Assembly: GCF_019800005.1 (NCBI RefSeq)
Contig: NZ_JABGCL010000008.1
Location: forward strand, 62,001 to 126,000
Reading direction: 5' to 3'
Length of the DNA stretch: 64,000 nucleotides
From: Geminicoccus harenae
GTDB taxonomy: Bacteria > Pseudomonadota > Alphaproteobacteria > Geminicoccales > Geminicoccaceae
Shown: in pieces, positions 39,806-47,371 of the stretch
Layout: each line of letters opens with the position of its first letter
Numbering within the stretch: position 1 is the first letter of the stretch
Program-made: the position numbers and the translations under genes
Notes under the pieces: model-generated
Told to the model about the DNA's origin: nothing
Databases searched by the model: none
The model's input: only the letters and a program-made list of their open reading frames with translations

Positions 39806-39850
39806 GGGGACTCTCCTGTCTGGCGGCAATGGGGGGCGGCCGTCAGTCAC

Positions 39851-39926
39851 TATGCTGCACCGCACAAATCCTAGATAAGCGGGGGGTCCTTGGCTTTCAA
39901 GAGACTTTTTTGTGCAGTGCAGCATA
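39851..39926 (-). promoter_or_regulatory. Phasin promoter flanked by two mirror-image PhaR-like operators
   Basis: On the minus strand -35 TTGAAA (39900-39895) and -10 TATCTA (39877-39872) are 17 bases apart. An 18-base element at 39851-39868 (TATGCTGCACCGCACAAA) covers the start site; its inverted copy at 39909-39926 differs at one base and lies just upstream of the -35. Both contain TGCTGC-N3-GCACA, like the CTGC-N3-GCAG sites of the PHA repressor PhaR. PhaR leaves DNA when PHA granules form, so phasin would be made on demand. Confidence 0.75.
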
Positions 39927-39958
39927 ATGCTGAACGTGTACCCTTCCTGGCGGGGCGC

Positions 39959-39987
39959 TTGACGGCCAAGCGCCCGGGGGCTAGATG
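39959..39987 (+). promoter_or_regulatory. Sigma70-type promoter of rpmB
   Basis: TTGACG at 39959-39964 and TAGATG at 39982-39987 are 17 bases apart. Transcription would start near 39994, leaving a leader of about 74 bases before rpmB. Confidence 0.7.
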
Positions 39988-40067
39988 CGCGCCACTGCGT
40001 GCCGGACTTCCGCCACCTGCGGGTCCCGTTCGTCCGATCGGTCAAGAATTCAGTTGAGGATCTTCCC

Positions 40068-40364
40068 ATGGCACGTCGCTGCGCCGTCTCGGGCAAGGGC
40101 GTTCTCGTCGGCAACAATGTCAGCCACGCGAACAACAAGACCCGTCGCCGGTACCTGCCGAACCTGCAGTACCGCCGGCTCTACAGCGAGAGCCTGAAGC
40201 AGCAGTTCCGCGTCCGCCTGAGCGCGGCGGCGATCCGCACCATCGACAAGCATGGCGGCCTGGACGGCTTCCTGGTCGAGGCGTCGCGCAAGGACCTGCC
40301 TTCCGACCTGGCCCGCGTCCAGGAGCGGGTGCTGGCTGCCCGCGCCGCGGCCGCCCAGGCCTGA
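40068..40364 (+). CDS. rpmB: 50S ribosomal protein L28
   Basis: Protein of 98 residues from ATG 40068 (GAGGA 7 bases upstream). It begins [20 protein letters not shown] with the [12 protein letters not shown] motif and a C-terminal helix (LAARAAAAQ). L28 sits near the E site of the large subunit. The zinc-coordinating cysteine pairs of some L28 proteins are missing: only Cys5 is present, so this is the zinc-free form. It probably shares a transcript with the transporter gene 25 bases downstream. Confidence 0.97.
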   Translation: MARRCAVSGKGVLVGNNVSHANNKTRRRYLPNLQYRRLYSESLKQQFRVRLSAAAIRTIDKHGGLDGFLVEASRKDLPSDLARVQERVLAARAAAAQA

Positions 40365-40389
40365 CCTTCCTTTTAGGCTGATCCCGTCG

Positions 40390-40947
40390 ATGCCGGCTGT
40401 CACGACCGCTGCGCCGCGTACCCTGCCGATCGAAGCGGTGGCGGCGATGGTGGCCGTGGTGGCCGCCTCGAACTGGCTGGTCCAGTTCCCGATCAATGAC
40501 TGGCTGACCTGGGGGGCGTTCAGCTACCCGCTGGCCTTCCTGGTCACCGACCTCACCAATCGCTGGTACGGGCCCAAGCGCGCGCGCCACGTCGCCTATG
40601 TCGGCTTCGCGCTGGGCGTGGTCCTGTCGATGCTCCTGTCCGATGTCCGGATCGCGCTCGCCTCCGGTGCGGCGTTCCTGAGCTCGCAGCTGCTCGACAT
40701 CACCATCTTCGACCGGCTGCGCCGTGCATCCTGGTGGAAAGCGCCGCTGGTGGGTTCGGTCCTGGCCTCGGTCTGGGACACCGCGGTGTTCTTCGGCGGC
40801 GCCTTCGCCTTCACCGGCCTGCCCTGGCTGAGCTGGGCCGTGGGCGACCTCGCCGTGAAGCTGGCCATCGCGCTGGTGCTGCTGATCCCGTTCCGCGCGA
40901 TCATGAACCTGCGCGCCCCGGCCCTGCCGAGCCCGTCCGCGTCCTGA
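40390..40947 (+). CDS. YhhQ/VUT-family queuosine-precursor transporter
   Basis: Protein of 185 residues with six or so membrane segments. Family markers: GAFSYPLAFLVTDLTNRWYGPKRAR near residue 42-66 (in parts: YPLAFLVTDL and NRWYG), SSQLLDITIFDRLR, and VGSVLASVWDTAVFF. E. coli YhhQ imports preQ0/preQ1, precursors of the queuosine tRNA modification. The Asp/Asn-rich transport motif is conserved, so the same role is likely. It converges on the phytase-like gene with a 16-base gap. Confidence 0.88.
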   Translation: MPAVTTAAPRTLPIEAVAAMVAVVAASNWLVQFPINDWLTWGAFSYPLAFLVTDLTNRWYGPKRARHVAYVGFALGVVLSMLLSDVRIALASGAAFLSSQLLDITIFDRLRRASWWKAPLVGSVLASVWDTAVFFGGAFAFTGLPWLSWAVGDLAVKLAIALVLLIPFRAIMNLRAPALPSPSAS

Positions 40948-40963
40948 CCAGGCGCACTGCCGG

Positions 40964-42004
40964 TCACCCCTCCCCGCCCATCATCCCTCCACCTGACGAT
41001 GGCTGCCAGGTGAACGCCAGGAGCAGCCGGCGCTGCAGGGCGAAGCCGTTGTCGTCGCTGGCCACCAGCAGCGAATAGCTGCCGTCGGGGAGCTGGCGGA
41101 CCGCCATGGCCTCGTGATTGTCGCCGAGCGGCTCGTGGCGGATGGTGGCGATCGTCCGGGGCGTGAACGTGTCGCCCGGCTCGTCCAGCGCATGCAGCGG
41201 CAGCGCCAGGATCTCGCCGCGCCAGCCCGACAGGAGGCCGAAGCGGCGCAGCAGGACGAACAGATGGCCGCCTGCGACCGTGGCCTCGACCGGCAGGAGG
41301 TCGGCCGCCGGCAGCCTCAGCCAGTGCCGCTGCCAGTTCCCCTCCTTGTCCTGCAGCAGGACCAGGGCCCGGCCATCCGGCTCCACAGCCCCTTCCGGGA
41401 TGGTGAGCAATCGCCCGTCCGGCAGGGCCGCCACCGCTTCCGGCCCGGCATTCCGATCGAGGAAGCGCAGGTCGGGCGCCCCTTCCAGCCGGCCGATCCG
41501 GTAGTCGCCGGGCTCGCCTTCCAGCAGCGCCAGGCGCGGCATGTTCTCCAGGCCCAGCACCACGCTGCCGTCCGGGCGGATCGCCAGGGCCTCGAGATCG
41601 GCCCGGGGCGAACCACGCGCCACCAGCCGCCCGTCGAACCGCCACTCCTCCGCACATTCGGTCAGCGGCTGCCCGAGCGGGCAGGACGTTTCCAGGAGGT
41701 CGCCCTGGTCGGTGCCGAGCAGCAGCCGCTCGCCGTCCAGCGCCATGGCGGACAGGCCGGTGATCGGGAGCTGCGAGCGCAGCTCCCAGGCTGCGGTGAG
41801 CACGGCACCTTCGGCCAGACGCTGCGGCAGCTCCAGCCCCTGCACCGGCACGCGCTGCACCGACCCTGCCTCGGCATCGGCCCAGGCGGGCGGCGGCTCC
41901 GCAGCGCAGGCAGCGAGCAGCAGGACGAGTGCGAGCGCACTGGAGCATCTGGGCAAGGGGCGGATCCGGAAGAAGGCCAGAAAAACAAAGGGCCGGCCGC
42001 CCAT
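40964..42004 (-). CDS. Esterase-like/phytase-like beta-propeller lipoprotein
   Basis: Protein of 346 residues. The lipobox LLAAC is near residue 33, after a 20-residue basic, Phe-rich lead that makes the signal unusually long. The mature part looks like the 'esterase-like activity of phytase' family (PF13449): ITGLSAMALDGERLLLGTDQGDL, DLEALAIRPDGSVVLGLEN, PEAVAALPDGRLLTIPEG, NHEAMAVRQLPDGSYSLLVASDDN. These are successive propeller blades with Gly-Asp loops. Activity unproven. The only ATG (42004) lies in the loop of the upstream gene's terminator, and I see no ribosome site, so the start is doubtful. Confidence 0.75.
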   Translation of the reverse strand: MGGRPFVFLAFFRIRPLPRCSSALALVLLLAACAAEPPPAWADAEAGSVQRVPVQGLELPQRLAEGAVLTAAWELRSQLPITGLSAMALDGERLLLGTDQGDLLETSCPLGQPLTECAEEWRFDGRLVARGSPRADLEALAIRPDGSVVLGLENMPRLALLEGEPGDYRIGRLEGAPDLRFLDRNAGPEAVAALPDGRLLTIPEGAVEPDGRALVLLQDKEGNWQRHWLRLPAADLLPVEATVAGGHLFVLLRRFGLLSGWRGEILALPLHALDEPGDTFTPRTIATIRHEPLGDNHEAMAVRQLPDGSYSLLVASDDNGFALQRRLLLAFTWQPSSGGGMMGGEG

Positions 42005-42019
42005 CAGGACGGCCGGCCC
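41981..42019 (-). terminator. Intrinsic terminator of the Bax-inhibitor gene
   Basis: A perfect 10-bp stem (42010-42019 with 41990-41999) and 10-base loop precede TTTGTTTTT on the minus strand (41989-41981). The loop contains the ATG of the next gene (42002-42004). Confidence 0.9.
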
Positions 42020-42054
42020 CCAGCCCGGTCAAGAGCCGTGCGACACGCCGCGAG

Positions 42055-42783
42055 TTACTCGCTGTTGGTCCGCACGCCCATGAACTGCAGCAGGAACTGG
42101 AACATGTTGATGAAGTCCAGGTAGAGGGTCAGCGCCCCCATGACCGCCAGCTTGGTCTGGGCACCCGGCTCCATGTTCTCCAGATACATCTCCTTCAGCC
42201 GCTGCGTGTCCCACGCGGTCAGGCCGGCGAAGATCAGCACGCCGGCGACGCTGACGGCGAACTGGATCGCGGTGGAGCCGACGAAGATGTTGACCACCAT
42301 CGCGATGATCAGGCCGAACAGGCCGACCATCAGGAACGTGCCCATCACCGAGAGGTCGCGCTTGGTGGTGTAGCCATAGAGCGACAGGGCGCCGAACGCG
42401 GCCGCGGTGATGAAGAAGGTCCGGGCCACGCTCTCACCGGTGAACACCAGGAAGATCGAGGCCATGGACAGGCCCATCACGGCGCAGAAGGCCCAGAAGG
42501 TCATCTGTACCGCGGATACGCTCATCTGCTGGAGCCTAAAGCCCAGGAAGAAGATGAAGCCGAGCGGCGCCAGCATCACCACCCACTTGAGCGGCGAGGT
42601 GAAGATCGGGACGTAGATGGCTGGGGTCGCGGCCACGAACATCGCGATGATGCCGGTCAGCGCCAGACCCAGGCCCATATAGTTGTAGATCGACAGCATG
42701 TAGCGGCGCAGGCCCGCGTCGACCTGGTCGACCGCTACACGTCCGCCCATGCGCGCCAAGCGGGGATCCGTGCCGAATGCCAT
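42055..42783 (-). CDS. Bax inhibitor-1/YccA-family membrane protein
   Basis: Protein of 242 residues with seven membrane segments, the TMBIM layout. After a 25-residue cytoplasmic start come YMLSIYNYMGLGLALTGIIA, the central SVSAVQM and FTGESVARTFFITAAAFGALSLYGY segments, and GLTAWDTQRLKEMY near the end, the family signature. Homologues leak calcium or protons in a pH-dependent way. ATG 42783 has GGAGG 4-5 bases upstream. A clear promoter and terminator make it monocistronic. Confidence 0.93.
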   Translation of the reverse strand: MAFGTDPRLARMGGRVAVDQVDAGLRRYMLSIYNYMGLGLALTGIIAMFVAATPAIYVPIFTSPLKWVVMLAPLGFIFFLGFRLQQMSVSAVQMTFWAFCAVMGLSMASIFLVFTGESVARTFFITAAAFGALSLYGYTTKRDLSVMGTFLMVGLFGLIIAMVVNIFVGSTAIQFAVSVAGVLIFAGLTAWDTQRLKEMYLENMEPGAQTKLAVMGALTLYLDFINMFQFLLQFMGVRTNSE

Positions 42784-42837
42784 GTAACCTCCTCAGGGGC
42801 GGCGGCGACCTCAGGTGGCCGACGCTCATACCTGCAG

Positions 42838-42865
42838 AATATAGCGATCACCCATTGTGCATCAA
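42838..42865 (-). promoter_or_regulatory. Sigma70-type promoter of the Bax-inhibitor gene
   Basis: On the minus strand TTGATG (42865-42860) and TATATT (42843-42838) are 16 bases apart, giving a leader of about 48 bases before ATG 42783. Confidence 0.65.
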
Positions 42866-43100
42866 GACCAGACGGCCGGATCCGGGTGCATGCGATAGTG
42901 ATACATATCGTTACAATTCAGCGGGTTGACGACATTTTCCGAAGATCGTCGGCCGGGCCAAGGTCTCGTCACGATGAAGTGGCGGCCGGCCAAGATCATC
43001 GGCCGGCCCAGCGAGGCGGCCGCAAGACGAAACGGCACCACCCAAAAACGGCGACTTGCGGTGTCCGGCACGCCCATGCGTTCGTCTCGCGCGACCAGCC
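42866..43100. other. Gene-free gap upstream of the Bax-inhibitor promoter
   Basis: Together with the promoter and leader this makes a 317-base gap. It is AT-richer near 42880-42930. A minus-strand frame (42862-43104) has no family features and skewed composition, so I do not call it. No terminator is recognisable after the permease stop. Confidence 0.5.
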
Positions 43101-45653
43101 TCACGACGTGCGCAGGACCGGGGCTATCGGCCGGGCCAGGAGGCGCCAGGTCGAGACCGCCCCCACCAGCCCGGTCAGCACCACCGCCGCCAGCGCCAGC
43201 AAGCCGGCCGTACCGGGCTCGGCGGCAAAGCTTAGGTTCATGAACGGCCCCACCAGCACATAGGCGGCGATGCCGCCCACCAGCAGGCCCACCAGGGCGG
43301 ACAGGAAGCCCAGGGCTGCGTGCTCGATCAGGAAGTGGCGCAGCAGGTCGGCGCGCGTCGCACCCAGCACCTTCATCAGAGCGGCCTGCTGGCGGCGCTG
43401 GCGGCGGGATGCGGCGAGCGCCCCCAGCAGCACCAGCAGCCCGGCCCCCAAAGTCACCGAGGCCACCGCCTGCACGGCGAAGCCGATCCGGCCCAGCACC
43501 ATGCCGATCTGCCGGCTGACCTCACTGATCGAGATCGGCGTCACGTTGGGCAGGGCCTGCGCCATGGCGTCCAGCAGCGCCGGCTCCTGTTCCGGCGGCA
43601 CCCGCACGGTCGAGACCAGGGTGTGCGGCGCCTGCTCCAGCAGGCCCGGGCTGAACAGGAACACGAAGTCGATCCGGGCCCGCGACCAGTCGATTTCCCG
43701 GCGCAGGTTGACGATGGTCGCCTCGATCGTGCGGCCCAGCACGTTGAAGGACAGGGTGTCGCCCACGCCGACGCCATAGCCCTCGGCGACGTCGTCCTCG
43801 ACCGAGACCAGCGGCGGGCCACTATAGTCTTCCGGCCACCAGGAGCCGGCGACCAGCGGCTCGTCGCGCGGCGGGTCGGCGGTCCAGGACAGGCCGCGGT
43901 CGCGCCGAACCGTCCAGCGCACGTTCTCGCCGATCGCCGCCTCTTCGACCGGTACGCCCTTGATGCCCGACACCCGGGCGCGCAGCACCGGGGCGCGCTG
44001 GTCGAGCACAGCCTCGGGAAAGCGCGCCAGCACCTGGTCGAAGGCCTCGACCTGGTTCGGCTGGATGTCGATGAACACGACCGAGGGGGCGCGTTCCGGC
44101 AGGCTGTTCTGCAGTTCGGCGTCGAGCGACTGCTGGACGAACAGGACAGTGGCCAGGACCGACAGGGCGGTACCGGTCGCGACCACCACCGGGAGCGCGG
44201 TGGAGCCCGGCCGGTTCAGCCGCGCCAGGGACAGGCGCAGGACCAGCGGGCCATGGCGGGCGATCCGACCCACCAGCGCCAGTACCGCGCGCCCGAGCAG
44301 GGTGAGCAGGCCGGCGGCTACCAGCGCCGCCAGGGCGAAGCTGGCGCCGATCTCGGGCCTCGGTGTGGTGAGTGCGGCGAGCCCGCCCACCAGCAGCACG
44401 CCCAGCCCCAGTACCAGGAGGCGCGGCCGCCAGCCCCCGTGCCGCTGCTCGGCCGCGGCCGGGCGCAGGAGGGCCGCCACCGGCAGGTCGCGTGCGTCCA
44501 GGAGCGGCACGGCGGCGAACAGGAGGGCCGTCGCGATGCCCAGCAGGCCGGCGCGCAAGAGCGGCCAGGCGGCGAACACGTCGCCCAGCTCGAACGGGAT
44601 CAGCTCGGCCGGCAGGAGGCGGGACAGCGAAGCCAGGGCATAGGCGCCGAGTGCCCCCAGCAGGGCCGCCAGCGTCGCCACCAGGGTCACCTGCAAGGCA
44701 TAGACCAGCAGGACTTGGCCGGGCGTGGCGCCGAGCGCCTTCAGGGTGGCGATGCCGGCGCGGCGCTGGACCAGCCAGCCCTGCACGGCCAGGCCAATGC
44801 CGATCCCGCCGGTGAGCAGGGCGGCCAGGGCGGCGACCGTCAGATAGCTGGCCAGCCGGTCGGTGAAGCGCGCCACCTGCGGCTGGATCTCCTCCACCCC
44901 GCGCAGGCGGAACCGGGCACCGGGCGTGGTTTCGCGGATCGCGGCCTGGATGGCTGGGACATCAGTACCGTCCGGCAGGACGATGGCGCGTGACCAGGTG
45001 GTCACCGCACCCGGCAGGAGGATGCCGGCCTCGCGGATCGTGTCGATCGAGGCCACCACGCGCGGACCAAGGCCGTAGATGCCCTGGACCCGCTCGGGCT
45101 CGCTCACCAGGACCGCGCGGATGGTGACCAGCCCGTCGCCCAGGCGGATCCGGTCGCCGACCTCGACTCCCAGGCGCGGCAGGAGGGTGCGTTCCACCAC
45201 CACCCCGCCATCGGCCAGCGCCTCGGCCACCGACAGCGGCGGGTCGAGCTCGACCTGGCCCAGCAGCGGCCAGGGCTGCTCCACGCCCTTCAGCGCAATG
45301 GCGAGGCTGCGCGACGAGCCGTCCTCGCCCCTGCCCTCGCTCATGGCGAGCCCGCTCATCCGCACGGTCGAGCGCGACGTGCTGCCCGCCGGCACGGCCG
45401 GGCCCAGTTCCTCGACCGTGATCGGCTCGCCCGAGGCCTCGGCCACGAGATCGCCGCCCAAGAGGCTGCGCGCATCGCGCTCGACCGCATGGTCCACCGC
45501 GGCGGAGAGCAGGCCCACCGCACCGATCGCCGCCACGCCGAGTGCCAGGCAGAGCAGCAGGAGCCAGAAGCTGCGCAGGCCGCCGCGCAGGTCGCGCAGG
45601 GCGAAGGACAGGGCGAACGGCAGGCGCCGCGTGATCGTGGCGGGCGTGCTCAT
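43101..45653 (-). CDS. FtsX-like ABC transporter permease (YbbP type)
   Basis: Protein of 850 residues. A membrane segment near 28-52 is followed by a large periplasmic domain (to about 265), then three membrane segments (FtsX core 1), a further pair, a second periplasmic region and a C-terminal FtsX core (QAVASVTLGAGLLVLLGALAASRRQRRQQAALMKVLGA; quoted in parts: LLVLLGALAASRRQR, ALMKVLGATRADLL). This two-core, about 800-residue layout is YbbP. With YbbA it belongs to the lipid/lipoprotein-related MacB-like mechanotransmission families. ATG 45653 overlaps the ATPase stop by 4 bases. Confidence 0.9.
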   Translation of the reverse strand: MSTPATITRRLPFALSFALRDLRGGLRSFWLLLLCLALGVAAIGAVGLLSAAVDHAVERDARSLLGGDLVAEASGEPITVEELGPAVPAGSTSRSTVRMSGLAMSEGRGEDGSSRSLAIALKGVEQPWPLLGQVELDPPLSVAEALADGGVVVERTLLPRLGVEVGDRIRLGDGLVTIRAVLVSEPERVQGIYGLGPRVVASIDTIREAGILLPGAVTTWSRAIVLPDGTDVPAIQAAIRETTPGARFRLRGVEEIQPQVARFTDRLASYLTVAALAALLTGGIGIGLAVQGWLVQRRAGIATLKALGATPGQVLLVYALQVTLVATLAALLGALGAYALASLSRLLPAELIPFELGDVFAAWPLLRAGLLGIATALLFAAVPLLDARDLPVAALLRPAAAEQRHGGWRPRLLVLGLGVLLVGGLAALTTPRPEIGASFALAALVAAGLLTLLGRAVLALVGRIARHGPLVLRLSLARLNRPGSTALPVVVATGTALSVLATVLFVQQSLDAELQNSLPERAPSVVFIDIQPNQVEAFDQVLARFPEAVLDQRAPVLRARVSGIKGVPVEEAAIGENVRWTVRRDRGLSWTADPPRDEPLVAGSWWPEDYSGPPLVSVEDDVAEGYGVGVGDTLSFNVLGRTIEATIVNLRREIDWSRARIDFVFLFSPGLLEQAPHTLVSTVRVPPEQEPALLDAMAQALPNVTPISISEVSRQIGMVLGRIGFAVQAVASVTLGAGLLVLLGALAASRRQRRQQAALMKVLGATRADLLRHFLIEHAALGFLSALVGLLVGGIAAYVLVGPFMNLSFAAEPGTAGLLALAAVVLTGLVGAVSTWRLLARPIAPVLRTS

Positions 45654-46357
45654 GCCGGCTGCCGCAGCTTCTGGTCGGCGGAAGCGGCCAGATGCGGCGG
45701 GGCGGTCAGCCGGCCATCCTCCATCCGGCAGGTCCAGTCGCAGGCCTGGGCCAGCTCCGGGTCGTGGGTCACCAGCAAGAGCGTGGTGCCGCGCTGGCGG
45801 CGGAGCGCGAACAGCAGTTCCATGACATGCCCGCCATTGGCGCGGTCGAGATTGCCGGTGGGCTCGTCGGCCAGCAGGATGGTGGGCTCGGTGACCAGGG
45901 CGCGGGCCAGCGCGGTGCGCTGCTGCTCGCCGCCCGACATCTGCCCGGGATAATGGTCGATCCGGTGGGCCAGGCCCACCTCGGCCAGGGCCGCTTCCGC
46001 GCGCTCCAGCGCGTCGCGCCGGCCCATCAGCTCCAGCGGCACCGCGACGTTCTCCAGCGCCGACAGGGTCGGGATCAGGTGGAAGCTCTGGAACAGGATG
46101 GACAGCCGTCCGCGCCGGAACCGGGCCAGTCCGTCCTCGTCCAGCGTGGCGATGTCGACCCCGTCCACGATCGCCTTGCCGCCGGTCGGCCGCTCGATGC
46201 CGGCGATCACCGCGATCAGGCTCGACTTGCCGGAGCCGGACGGACCCACCACGCTCACTGCAGACCCTGCCGGGACCTGAAGGTCGACGCCCTTGAGGAT
46301 CGAGACCCGTCCGGCGGCCCCTGTCAGATCGAGACGAAGGTCCACGAGATTGATCAT
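45650..46357 (-). CDS. ABC transporter ATP-binding protein (YbbA type)
   Basis: Protein of 235 residues from ATG 46357 (GAGGA about 4 bases upstream); ATG 46378 is possible. Walker A GPSGSGKSSL near 39-47, Q-loop LFQSFHLIPTL, signature MSGGEQQRTALARAL, Walker B ILLADEPTGNLD, H-loop LVTHDPEL. The sequence is of the MacB/LolD/YbbA class, which drives conformational work by an FtsX-like permease. It is divergent from the TesA-like gene with only 31 bases between starts, as in the ybbAP-tesA cluster of other proteobacteria. Confidence 0.92.
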   Translation of the reverse strand: MINLVDLRLDLTGAAGRVSILKGVDLQVPAGSAVSVVGPSGSGKSSLIAVIAGIERPTGGKAIVDGVDIATLDEDGLARFRRGRLSILFQSFHLIPTLSALENVAVPLELMGRRDALERAEAALAEVGLAHRIDHYPGQMSGGEQQRTALARALVTEPTILLADEPTGNLDRANGGHVMELLFALRRQRGTTLLLVTHDPELAQACDWTCRMEDGRLTAPPHLAASADQKLRQPA

Positions 46358-46388
46358 CCGGTCCTCACATTCAGGCATTCGTGCACAG

Positions 46389-47081
46389 ATGGCCAGCCAG
46401 GGCGCCGCCGGCAACCGCACGGCACCGATCCGCCGGCTCCTGGCCCTGCTGCGGCCATGGGCGGCAGCGGGCTTCGTCCTGCTCGCGGCCCTGGCCCCGG
46501 CGGGCCAGGTGCAGGCGCAGGAAGCAGCCTGCCGGATCGCGGTACTGGGCGATTCCCTGACCGCAGCCTATGGGCTTTCGGTGAACGAAGGATTTCCGGC
46601 GCGGCTCCAGGCAGCGTTACAGGCGTCCGGCCGGGACTGCCAGGTCATCGATGCCGGGGTGTCGGGCGACACCTCGGCTGGCGGGCTCGCCCGGGTCGAC
46701 TGGGTGCTGGCGGACCAGCCCAGCCACCTGATCGTCGAGCTGGGTGCCAACGACGCGCTGCGTGCCCTGCCCACCGATCAGCTCGAGCGCAACCTCGACG
46801 CGATCATCGGCAAGGCTTCGGCCGCGGGCGTGCCGGTATTCCTGGCCGGGATGCTGGCCCCGCCAAATCTCGGCGCGGCTTATGGAAAGTCGTTCGCGCA
46901 GGTTTATCGGGACGTGGCGGAGCGCCATGACATCCCGCTCTACCCGTTCTTCCTCGATGGGGTGGCCGGCGACCGCACGCTCAACCTGCCCGACGGTATT
47001 CATCCCACCGCGGCCGGCATCGAGATCCTCGTCGAAAGGATCACGCCCGCGATCGGGCAATGGCTGGACAAGGTTTCCTGA
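46389..47081 (+). CDS. TesA-type GDSL arylesterase / lysophospholipase
   Basis: Protein of 230 residues from ATG 46389. N-terminal signal peptide (LLRPWAAAGFVLLAALAPAGQVQA, cleavage near residue 44 after basic lead). SGNH blocks are all present: Ser in VLGDSLTAAYG, Gly in GVSGDTSAGG, Asn in ELGANDALR, Asp/His in PDGIHPTAAG. The enzyme hydrolyses esters, thioesters and lysophospholipids in the periplasm. Divergence from ybbAP is conserved widely and suggests a joint role in membrane lipid handling. Confidence 0.93.
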   Translation: MASQGAAGNRTAPIRRLLALLRPWAAAGFVLLAALAPAGQVQAQEAACRIAVLGDSLTAAYGLSVNEGFPARLQAALQASGRDCQVIDAGVSGDTSAGGLARVDWVLADQPSHLIVELGANDALRALPTDQLERNLDAIIGKASAAGVPVFLAGMLAPPNLGAAYGKSFAQVYRDVAERHDIPLYPFFLDGVAGDRTLNLPDGIHPTAAGIEILVERITPAIGQWLDKVS

Positions 47082-47371
47082 GGCGCGGTCCGGAGGCGGC
47101 CGAGTGCTGGTCTTGCCGGGCCGATGGCAGATCTGCATCGCCGGGCTGCGGGATTGTGGAGAAATACGTGGAATGCGTGGATATCCTTGGCGGCTGAACG
47201 CCCGGCGCGCGGCTCCCGGAACGGCCGCCGGGTGGTGACGCCGGTTGCGTCTTCGCACGCCGCGAAGGAAAATCAGCGAAGGGGAAGCCGGCGGCAGCAG
47301 CCGCCCGCCATGGGATTTTCGGGGCGACGGCCAGACCGTCCCGGGCCCTGGGCGCCGAAAGGAAGATAACA

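Noticed and set aside
42862..43104. 80-residue minus-strand ORF between the Bax-inhibitor and permease genes
   Set aside because: No family features or clear ribosome site, and it covers the region where the permease's downstream and the Bax-inhibitor promoter lie.
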